The notes beneath the pieces were generated by a model. It searched no databases. It was given only the letters and a program-made list of their open reading frames with translations, and had not been told where the DNA came from. From NCBI GenBank assembly GCA_000344275.1, contig AORU01000009.1, positions 1 to 64,000 of the forward strand: a stretch of 64,000 bases of DNA. The letters are read 5' to 3'. Below are positions 56,355-64,000 of this stretch, piece by piece. Position 1 is the first letter of the stretch, and each line of letters opens with the position of its first letter. The stretch comes from Streptococcus oralis subsp. tigurinus AZ_3a. Lineage in GTDB: Bacteria; Bacillota; Bacilli; Lactobacillales; Streptococcaceae. A program made the position numbers and the translations under genes.

Positions 56355-57701
56355 ATGCCAATCACAGCTGCAGATATTCGTCGTGAAGTCAAGGAAAAAA
56401 ATGTTACCTTTATTCGTCTCATGTTCTCAGATATTTTGGGAACGATGAAAAACGTCGAAATTCCTGCTACAGATGAACAGTTAGATAAAGTCTTGTCAAA
56501 CAAGGCTATGTTTGATGGATCTTCTATTGAAGGTTTTGTACGTATTAATGAGTCAGATATGTACTTGTACCCAGACTTGAATACATGGACAGTCTTCCCT
56601 TGGGGAGATGAAAACGGAAGTGTTGCAGGTTTGATCTGTGATGTCTATACAACAGAAGGTAAACCATTTGCAGGTGACCCTCGTGGCAATTTGAAACGTG
56701 CTCTTCGCCATATGGAAGAAGTAGGATTCAAATCCTTCAACCTTGGACCAGAGCCAGAATTCTTCCTATTTAAACTGGATGAAAATGGGGATCCGACTCT
56801 TGAGGTAAATGACAAGGGTGGCTACTTTGATTTGGCACCTACAGACCTTGCGGACAATACACGTCGTGAAATCGTTAATGTCTTGACCAAAATGGGATTT
56901 GAAGTAGAAGCAAGTCACCACGAGGTTGCGGTTGGACAACATGAAATTGACTTCAAGTATGATGAAGTCCTCCGTGCCTGTGACAAGATTCAAATCTTTA
57001 AACTCGTTGTTAAAACGATTGCTCGTAAACACGGTCTTTACGCAACCTTTATGGCAAAACCAAAATTTGGTATCGCTGGATCAGGTATGCACTGTAATAT
57101 GTCCTTGTTTGATGCAGAAGGAAACAATGCCTTCTTTGATCCAAATGATCCAAAAGGAATGCAGTTGTCTGAAACGGCCTACCATTTCCTTGGTGGTTTG
57201 ATCAAGCATGCCTACAACTATACTGCCATCATGAACCCAACAGTTAACTCATACAAACGTTTGGTTCCAGGTTATGAAGCACCTGTTTACATTGCTTGGG
57301 CTGGTCGTAACCGTTCGCCACTTGTGCGCGTACCAGCTTCACGTGGTATGGGAACTCGTCTCGAGTTGCGTTCAGTGGATCCAATGGCAAACCCATACAT
57401 CGCTATGGCGGTTCTTTTGGAAGTTGGTTTGCATGGTATTGAAAACAAAATCGAAGCACCAGCTCCTATCGAAGAAAATATCTATATCATGACAGCAGAA
57501 GAGCGTAAGGAAGCTGGAATCACAGATCTTCCATCAACTCTTCACAACGCCTTGAAAGCTTTGACTGAAGATGAAGTAGTCAAGGCTGCCCTAGGAGATC
57601 ACATCTACACGAGCTTCCTTGAAGCCAAACGTATCGAGTGGGCTAGCTATGCGACCTTTGTCTCACAATGGGAAGTTGATAATTATCTTGATTTGTATTA
57701 A
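56355..57701 (+). CDS. glnA: Glutamine synthetase type I
   Basis: The 448-residue enzyme makes glutamine from glutamate, ammonia and ATP. Signatures: [17 protein letters not shown], the metal-binding [41 protein letters not shown] and the feedback-loop region near EERKEAGI. The length and lack of adenylylation motif fit the Gram-positive GSI-alpha form. Cotranscribed with glnR. Confidence 0.98.
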   Translation: MPITAADIRREVKEKNVTFIRLMFSDILGTMKNVEIPATDEQLDKVLSNKAMFDGSSIEGFVRINESDMYLYPDLNTWTVFPWGDENGSVAGLICDVYTTEGKPFAGDPRGNLKRALRHMEEVGFKSFNLGPEPEFFLFKLDENGDPTLEVNDKGGYFDLAPTDLADNTRREIVNVLTKMGFEVEASHHEVAVGQHEIDFKYDEVLRACDKIQIFKLVVKTIARKHGLYATFMAKPKFGIAGSGMHCNMSLFDAEGNNAFFDPNDPKGMQLSETAYHFLGGLIKHAYNYTAIMNPTVNSYKRLVPGYEAPVYIAWAGRNRSPLVRVPASRGMGTRLELRSVDPMANPYIAMAVLLEVGLHGIENKIEAPAPIEENIYIMTAEERKEAGITDLPSTLHNALKALTEDEVVKAALGDHIYTSFLEAKRIEWASYATFVSQWEVDNYLDLY

Positions 57702-57710
57702 GAACATAAA

Positions 57711-57740
57711 AAAGATTGTCTGATTGGGCAATCTTTTTTT
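57711..57740 (+). terminator. Terminator after glnA
   Basis: AAAGATTG...CAATCTTT with T run. Confidence 0.85.
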
Positions 57741-58033
57741 GCTTATCAAAGAAGAAAAATATTGGATAGGTATTTGAATAAAGTATAATAGGGAAGGTGT
57801 CCTGGTTTAATGCAATTAAAAATACGAAGTAGTCGGAATTTAAAAGACTGTCTAATCAATCTTTGCTATCACAAATAGGCTTGCTACCAAGGATCTAATT
57901 GAAATTTTATCTATCAAATGGTAAAATGTTTCCTAGTTAGGGTCGATAAAAAATAGGCAGTTCAAGTTCTTGTTCTGCTTCTATCTTTAAACTACTTGGT
58001 TCTAAAATATAGAATAACTGAAAAGGATAAAAA
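57741..58033. other. Spacer between glnA and the thioredoxin gene
   Basis: No gene is supported. TTGGAT (57762-57767) and TATAAT (57784-57789), 16 bases apart, form a possible promoter for the thioredoxin gene with a long leader. A 22-codon frame from 57811 lacks a ribosome site. Confidence 0.4.
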
Positions 58034-58621
58034 ATGAAAAAAGATAAGCGATGGCTTCTAATTTTGGTGGTAGGAAGTTTCCTTCTTGTGGTGCTTGGTA
58101 TTTTTTACTATGCCAACCATGGTAAAATAGGACAGGGAGATGCCAACCAATCTCAAACATCGTCAACGAGTAATCTAGAAAATAGAGCACTGGAATTAAA
58201 TTCACAACAACTACCGGATTTTAAGATAACTTCACCTGATGATAGAGAACTTTTGATTTCTAGTTTTTCTGACAAACCTCTTCTAATAGTGGAATGGGCT
58301 AGTTGGTGTCCTGATTGTCGAAATCAACTGCCAATCATCCAAAAAATGTATGAAAAATATGGAGACCAGGTATATTTTGTGTTGATAAATTTGATTGAGC
58401 CAGAGAAGGAAACTACAGAGACTGCTGATCGCTATATTACTCAAGGTGAGTATACCTTCCCTTACTACTACGATATGGATCAGTCTGCAGCGGATGCGCT
58501 TCAAGTACAAACGATTCCGAGTATGTATTTTGTAGACAAACGAGGTCAAATCAAGAATGTACTTATCAAACATACTCCTGAAGATGCCTTGGAGAAAGAA
58601 TTAAAGGAATTGTTGGAATAA
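58034..58621 (+). CDS. Membrane-tethered thioredoxin-fold protein
   Basis: The 195-residue protein has a single N-terminal membrane anchor (LLILVVGSFLLVVLGIFYY), a Ser/Thr linker and an extracellular thioredoxin domain with active site WASWCPDC and the cis-Pro in TIPSMYF. WCPDC is seen in TlpA-like and bacteriocin-accessory thioredoxins. It probably works in disulfide or methionine-sulfoxide chemistry at the cell surface; the partner is unknown as it stands alone. Confidence 0.85.
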   Translation: MKKDKRWLLILVVGSFLLVVLGIFYYANHGKIGQGDANQSQTSSTSNLENRALELNSQQLPDFKITSPDDRELLISSFSDKPLLIVEWASWCPDCRNQLPIIQKMYEKYGDQVYFVLINLIEPEKETTETADRYITQGEYTFPYYYDMDQSAADALQVQTIPSMYFVDKRGQIKNVLIKHTPEDALEKELKELLE

Positions 58622-58640
58622 TATTGATATGAGATTAAAT

Positions 58641-58676
58641 CAGGACAAAAACTGCTTTCTAGTATTTCTTGTCCTG
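58641..58676 (+). terminator. Weak hairpin after the thioredoxin gene
   Basis: CAGGACAA...TTGTCCTG, 8-bp stem with a long loop and no T run directly after; may be a poor terminator. Confidence 0.4.
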
Positions 58677-58783
58677 CTTAAAGTTTCGCTGTTGTTCGTT
58701 TTTTGGTGAGAAGCAATTTTTCAACCTGAAAATCAGGGGTGAATATCGATGAAAAATAAGTTTCTAGGTCTTCAGACTGATTT

Positions 58784-58810
58784 TTAGCACTCTTAGTGAA
58801 AGAGTGCTAA
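58784..58810 (+). promoter_or_regulatory. CIRCE element 1
   Basis: TTAGCACTC-N9-GAGTGCTAA, exact match to the HrcA operator, 17 bases upstream of the -35 box. Confidence 0.97.
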
Positions 58811-58827
58811 TTTTTTGAGTTTTTGTC

Positions 58828-58855
58828 TTGACATTCTCTTCTAAGGGTGTATAAT
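58828..58855 (+). promoter_or_regulatory. Promoter of the hrcA operon
   Basis: TTGACA (58828-58833), 16-base spacer, TATAAT (58850-58855), flanked by two CIRCE elements. Confidence 0.9.
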
Positions 58856-58866
58856 AGAATCATGAG

Positions 58867-58893
58867 TTAGCACTTGGGTGCACAGAGTGCTAA
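58867..58893 (+). promoter_or_regulatory. CIRCE element 2
   Basis: TTAGCACTT-N9-GAGTGCTAA, 17 of 18 arm positions, at the start of the transcript. Confidence 0.95.
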
Positions 58894-58919
58894 TCGATCG
58901 GACAGAGAGGAATGATGAG

Positions 58920-59954
58920 ATGGTTACAGAGCGTCAGCAGGGTATTTTAAATCTGATTATTGACATCTTTACCAAAACGCATGAACCTGTCGGATCCAAA
59001 GCCTTGCAAGAGTCTATTAACTCTAGCAGTGCTACCATTCGTAATGATATGGCGGCTCTAGAAAAACAAGGATTGCTTGAAAAAGCGCATACTTCCAGTG
59101 GTCGGATGCCAAGTGTCGCGGGATTTCAGTACTATGTGAAACACTCACTTGATTTTGATCGACTGGCCGAAAATGAGGTCTATGAGATTGTCAAAGCCTT
59201 TGATCAGGAGTTCTTCAAACTGGAGGATATTCTGCAAGAAGCTGCTAATCTTCTGACAGACCTGAGTGACTGTACGGTAGTAGCACTGGATGTTGAGCCC
59301 AGTAGGCAACGTTTGACAGCCTTTGATATCGTTGTTTTGGGGCAACATACAGCCTTGGCAGTATTTACCCTAGACGAGTCGCGAACGGTTACCAGTCAAT
59401 TTCTTATTCCAAGGAACTTCTTGCAGGAAGATTTGCTGAAACTGAAGAGCATCATTCGGGAGCGTTTCCTCGGACACACTGTTCTAGATATTCACTACAA
59501 GATTCGGACGGAGATTCCGCAGATTATCCAGCGTTACTTTACGACAACGGACAATGTCATGGATCTCTTTGAACACATTTTTAAAGAAATGTTCAACGAA
59601 AACATTGTAGTGTCGGGCAAGGTCAATCTCTTGAATTTTGCCAATCTAGCAGCCTATCAGTTCTTTGACCAACCGCAAAAGGTGGCTCTGGAGATTCGTG
59701 AGGGTCTGCATGAAGATCAAATGCAAAATGTCCGTGTTGCGGACAGTCAGGAATCCTGTCTAGCTGACTTGGCGGTGATTAGTAGCAAGTTCCTTATTCC
59801 TTATCGAGGTTTTGGAATTCTAGCGATTATCGGTCCGGTCAATCTGGATTACCAGCAATTGGTCAACCAAGTCAATGTGGTCAACCGCGTATTGACCATG
59901 AAGTTGACAGATTTTTATCGCTACCTCAGCAGTAATCATTACGAAGTACATTAA
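58920..59954 (+). CDS. hrcA: Heat-inducible transcription repressor HrcA
   Basis: The 344-residue repressor starts at ATG 58920 ([17 protein letters not shown]), with GAGAGG before it; an upstream ATG-containing frame crosses CIRCE 2 and is rejected. Winged helix [23 protein letters not shown], then the GAF-like domain ([16 protein letters not shown]). It binds both CIRCE sites and depends on GroEL for folding. First gene of the operon. Confidence 0.97.
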   Translation: MVTERQQGILNLIIDIFTKTHEPVGSKALQESINSSSATIRNDMAALEKQGLLEKAHTSSGRMPSVAGFQYYVKHSLDFDRLAENEVYEIVKAFDQEFFKLEDILQEAANLLTDLSDCTVVALDVEPSRQRLTAFDIVVLGQHTALAVFTLDESRTVTSQFLIPRNFLQEDLLKLKSIIRERFLGHTVLDIHYKIRTEIPQIIQRYFTTTDNVMDLFEHIFKEMFNENIVVSGKVNLLNFANLAAYQFFDQPQKVALEIREGLHEDQMQNVRVADSQESCLADLAVISSKFLIPYRGFGILAIIGPVNLDYQQLVNQVNVVNRVLTMKLTDFYRYLSSNHYEVH

Positions 59955-59980
59955 GATTGAAATCATTAAAGGAGGCGAAA

Positions 59981-60496
59981 ATGGCCCAAGATAAAAAAAA
60001 CGAAGAAATGAAAGAAGAGGAAGTTGTTGAAACAGTAGAAGAAACAACTCCTGAGAAGTCTGAGTTGAACTTGGCAAATGAACGTGCGGATGAGTTCGAA
60101 AACAAATACCTTCGCGCTCATGCAGAAATGCAAAATATTCAGCGCCGTGCCAATGAAGAACGTCAAAACTTGCAACGTTATCGTAGTCAAGATCTAGCAA
60201 AAGCAATCTTACCATCACTCGACAACCTAGAACGTGCACTTGCCGTTGAAGGGTTAACAGATGATGTGAAGAAGGGCTTGGAAATGGTCCAAGAAAGTTT
60301 GGTACATGCCTTGAAAGAAGAAGGAATCGAAGAAATTGCAGCTGACGGCGAATTTGACCATAACTATCACATGGCCATCCAAACTCTCCCAGCAGACGAT
60401 GAACACCCAGCAGACACTATTGCACAAGTCTTCCAAAAAGGCTACAAACTCCATGACCGCATTTTAAGACCAGCAATGGTGGTTGTTTATAATTAG
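59981..60496 (+). CDS. grpE: Nucleotide exchange factor GrpE
   Basis: The 171-residue cochaperone starts at ATG 59981 after AAAGGAGG. It has an acidic N-terminus, the long dimerising helix ([19 protein letters not shown]) and the beta domain that contacts DnaK ([35 protein letters not shown]). Confidence 0.96.
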   Translation: MAQDKKNEEMKEEEVVETVEETTPEKSELNLANERADEFENKYLRAHAEMQNIQRRANEERQNLQRYRSQDLAKAILPSLDNLERALAVEGLTDDVKKGLEMVQESLVHALKEEGIEEIAADGEFDHNYHMAIQTLPADDEHPADTIAQVFQKGYKLHDRILRPAMVVVYN

Positions 60497-60509
60497 GAAA
60501 GAGGACAGA

Positions 60510-60776
60510 ATGTTTAATTATAAAGATTTTTTAGAACAAATGCAAGAATTTATTGAGCAAGACGATCGTCATGGTTGGAATGGAAACAATATTGATTGGG
60601 ATGGTTTTAGAAACTTTTATGGTGATAAAGTGTTAGATTTTTATGGAATTGAAAATAATAACTCGGAAGATAATAAAGATGAGTTGTTAGACGATATTGG
60701 AGTTCCAAGTGGTTTCTGGAATGAGTTTATTGATTTGGAATTTCCAGAAGAATTTAAAATGTATAGTGAAAATTAA
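60510..60776 (+). CDS. Unrecognised acidic 88-residue protein between grpE and dnaK
   Basis: ATG 60510 (MFNYKDFLEQMQEFIEQDD) is preceded by GGAAAGAGGA, a good ribosome site. The product is very acidic (many Asp/Glu, few Lys/Arg), rich in aromatic residues and Asn (WNGNNIDWDGFRNFYGDK). No signal or membrane segment. Codon use is more AT-rich than grpE or dnaK on either side, which suggests acquisition. I do not recognise it; small acidic proteins are often immunity or inhibitor proteins, but that is only a guess. Its position places it under HrcA control. Confidence 0.75.
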   Translation: MFNYKDFLEQMQEFIEQDDRHGWNGNNIDWDGFRNFYGDKVLDFYGIENNNSEDNKDELLDDIGVPSGFWNEFIDLEFPEEFKMYSEN

Positions 60777-60783
60777 TAAATAA

Positions 60784-62625
<1,842 letters not shown>

Positions 62626-62628
<3 letters not shown>

Positions 62629-62650
62629 AATAGTCCAGTGGACTATTTTA
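62626..62650 (+). terminator. Hairpin over the dnaK stop
   Basis: AAAATAGTC-CAGTG-GACTATTTT, starting at the stop codon; it probably ends part of the dnaK message. Confidence 0.65.
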
Positions 62651-62812
62651 TCCCGAGCTTGAAAATCGGAGAGCGAGGTCGTTAAGAATGAGGAATCACT
62701 AAAGTGATTGTCATTCTACTGCAATCGCTATGGCGACTTGCTAAAAGCCTTACTCGTTCAAAAAAAGTATAATCGACTTTGCTTTTGAATGTCGTAATGA
62801 TAAGAAGAAATC
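62651..62812 (+). other. Hairpin-rich intergenic segment after dnaK
   Basis: Successive inverted repeats: CCGA/TCGG (62653-62669), AGAATGA-AATCAC-TAAA-GTGATT-TCATTCT (62685-62717, 13 pairs with small bulges), GCAATCGC/GCGA-TTGC (62721-62741). TATAAT occurs at 62768-62773. No reading frame is supported. It may be a structured RNA or decayed repeat. Confidence 0.45.
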
Positions 62813-62840
62813 CAGAGGTTGCAACCCAGCCTCTGTTTTT
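62813..62840 (+). terminator. Terminator before the DJ-1 gene
   Basis: CAGAGG...CCTCTG with loop containing GGTTGCAACC, followed by TTTTT. Confidence 0.65.
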
Positions 62841-62863
62841 CGGTAAAATAGAGGGTGTAGCTT

Positions 62864-63496
62864 ATGAAAAAAGTACTTTGTGTCATTTATCCTAATTTTT
62901 CTCTTTATGAAATAGCCACTTTAACAAGTACTTTAGCTCTTTCTTTTGACATCACGATTGATTATGTAGCTTCAGATCATTCGATGGTGGTCTCTGAGGA
63001 TGGCTTGCCTTGTTTACCTACAAAAACATTGGATCAAGTATGTATAGAAGAGTATTCTTGTGTGATTTTGCCAGGAATGGTAAATATAGGGCCTGCTCTA
63101 CAGGATGAGAAATTGATTTCGTTTTTGAAAGGTCTCGATGAGCAAGATGTCTTAATTGTAGCTATTTCTTCAGCGCCTCTTTTATTGGCGAAAGCAGGTT
63201 TATTGAACGATACGAAATTTACAGGTGGGATTTGGCAAAACTTCTTTGACTATTTTGAATTTCTTCCTCGGGAAAATTTCAAAGCAAAAGCTGTCCTGAA
63301 AGATAAAAATATCATTACTGCTATTGGCTTTGCACATCAAGAGTTTGCAAGAAAAGTGATTCTTAGTCTAGGTTTGGCAGAAAATACTGACAACTATTTT
63401 AAAGAACAGAACGAATATTCAGAAGAGGATTTGATTTTTACTCTATCGGACAAAGAGTTTGCTGAAGTGAAGCAAAGTATAGAAAATACCCTCTAA
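62864..63496 (+). CDS. DJ-1/PfpI-family protein lacking the nucleophilic Cys
   Basis: The 210-residue protein has the DJ-1/PfpI fold (VLCVIYPNFSLYEIAT, CVILPGMVNIG). The usual nucleophile elbow AxCxGP reads AISSAP, so the conserved Cys is Ser; protease or glyoxalase activity is doubtful. It sits between dnaK and dnaJ, an inserted position relative to many bacteria but shared, as I recall, with pneumococcus. TAAAATAGAGG lies before it. Confidence 0.85.
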   Translation: MKKVLCVIYPNFSLYEIATLTSTLALSFDITIDYVASDHSMVVSEDGLPCLPTKTLDQVCIEEYSCVILPGMVNIGPALQDEKLISFLKGLDEQDVLIVAISSAPLLLAKAGLLNDTKFTGGIWQNFFDYFEFLPRENFKAKAVLKDKNIITAIGFAHQEFARKVILSLGLAENTDNYFKEQNEYSEEDLIFTLSDKEFAEVKQSIENTL

Positions 63497-63552
63497 TGAT
63501 TTACTTATAAATTATAGAAAGGAATAAGGGTGTTCGTAATTGAACTCGAGTG

Positions 63553-63626
63553 GAAAGCTTGGAAATTAGATAAACCTCCTAAGAAATCAGGATTTCTTGT
63601 CGGTTTCCTAAATTTCAGTCGCTTTC
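63553..63626 (+). repeat. Long nested inverted repeat directly upstream of dnaJ
   Basis: Four stems nest in register: GAAAGC (63553-63558)/GCTTTC (63621-63626); GAAATTAG (63562-63569)/CTAAATTTC (63608-63616, one bulge); AAACC (63572-63576)/GGTTT (63602-63606); AAGAAATC (63581-63588)/GATTTCTT (63591-63598). That is 27 pairs over 74 bases. No T run follows, so it is not a plain terminator. Confidence 0.75.
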
Positions 63627-63647
63627 TGTTCGCTCTTAGTATCTTGT

Positions 63648-64000
63648 ATGAACAATACTGAATTTTATGATCGTCTGGGGGTGTCAAAAAACGCTTCGGC
63701 AGACGAGATCAAAAAGGCTTATCGTAAGCTTTCCAAAAAATATCACCCAGATATCAACAAGGAGCCTGGCGCTGAGGAAAAATACAAGGAAGTTCAAGAA
63801 GCCTATGAGACTTTGAGTGATGACCAAAAACGTGCAGCCTACGACCAATATGGTGCTGCGGGTGCCAACGGTGGCTTTGGTGGTGCTGGTGGTTTCGGTG
63901 GCTTTGGTGGTGCTGGTGGTTTCGGTGGTTTTGAAGATATCTTCTCAAGTTTTTTCGGAGGAGGCGGAGCTTCACGCAATCCAAACGCTCCTCGTCAAGG
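63648..64000 (+). CDS. dnaJ: Chaperone DnaJ (Hsp40), 5' part
   Basis: The first 117 codons are in the window. J domain: [31 protein letters not shown] includes the HPD motif that stimulates DnaK; a Gly/Phe-rich linker ([12 protein letters not shown]) follows. No purine-rich ribosome site is visible in the 20 bases before ATG 63648, and a 74-base inverted repeat ends 21 bases upstream. The gene runs out of the window. Confidence 0.96.
   Translation, partial: MNNTEFYDRLGVSKNASADEIKKAYRKLSKKYHPDINKEPGAEEKYKEVQEAYETLSDDQKRAAYDQYGAAGANGGFGGAGGFGGFGGAGGFGGFEDIFSSFFGGGGASRNPNAPRQ

Noticed and set aside
58750..58788. 12-codon frame just before CIRCE 1
   Set aside because: Its stop lies inside the CIRCE arm and nothing supports translation beyond a weak AGGGG.

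Overview
The window reads as chromosome of a viridans streptococcus of the Mitis group, a close relative of Streptococcus pneumoniae, S. mitis or S. oralis. The grounds are the codon use, YSIRK signal peptides and LPXTG anchors, an IS1167-like ISL3 remnant, a pneumococcal-type hyaluronan locus controlled by RegR, a Piu-type iron transporter, an EndoD-type endoglycosidase beside pgk, an SspB-like antigen I/II gene beside glnRA, and a hrcA-grpE-dnaK-dnaJ order. An intact-looking antigen I/II family locus and a PBP2x that differs at many positions from the pneumococcal R6 sequence as I remember it point to an oral commensal rather than S. pneumoniae itself. No rRNA, tRNA or CRISPR was found.

Layout. 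(1) 1-6.5 kb: the tail of a repeat-rich LPXTG protein, a decayed IS1167-like element, a two-gene ABC exporter with a long leader holding short reading frames, rplM-rpsI with an L13 leader, then debris (integrase 3' end abutting rpsI, a frameshifted acetyltransferase, an IS3-family end). (2) 6.5-20.5 kb: the glycosaminoglycan locus. HysA depolymerises hyaluronan at the cell wall; a mannose-family PTS (IIA, IIB, IIC, IID) imports the unsaturated disaccharide; Ugl splits it; DhuI, DhuD, KdgK and KdgA take the uronate to pyruvate and glyceraldehyde-3-phosphate; a heparinase II/III protein and a YajC-like protein are in the same operon; RegR closes it. Three RegR-type operators built on AAACCGGTTT sit at the three promoters. 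(3) 20.5-26.4 kb: a small HTH/DUF3278 membrane module with a clear autoregulatory operator, then the division cluster rsmH-ftsL-pbpX-mraY. (4) 26.4-30.3 kb: a wall-anchored GH95 alpha-L-fucosidase. (5) 30.6-36.8 kb: a tightly overlapping housekeeping run yneF, murI, rdgB (fused), phosphoesterase, CBS protein, degenerate XerD-like, scpA, scpB, rluB, yidD. (6) 36.8-44 kb: Piu iron transporter, pepA, a small immunity-like protein, a Na/Pi cotransporter with PhoU domain. (7) 44-55.3 kb: endoD (broken by one frameshift and one stop), pgk, antigen I/II (broken by one frameshift). (8) 55.3-64 kb: a FUSC-type membrane protein, glnR-glnA with a perfect GlnR box, a membrane-tethered thioredoxin, and the HrcA heat-shock operon with two CIRCE elements, an unrecognised 88-residue gene between grpE and dnaK, a DJ-1/PfpI protein without its usual cysteine, and the start of dnaJ.

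The common thread is host-glycan use and surface display: five LPXTG proteins, three of them glycan-degrading. Several surface or accessory genes carry single-base lesions, which could be true phase-like decay or assembly errors. The observations most worth following are the long nested inverted repeat directly before dnaJ, the extra gene inside the heat-shock operon, the short reading frames ahead of the ABC exporter, and the operator architecture of the RegR regulon.
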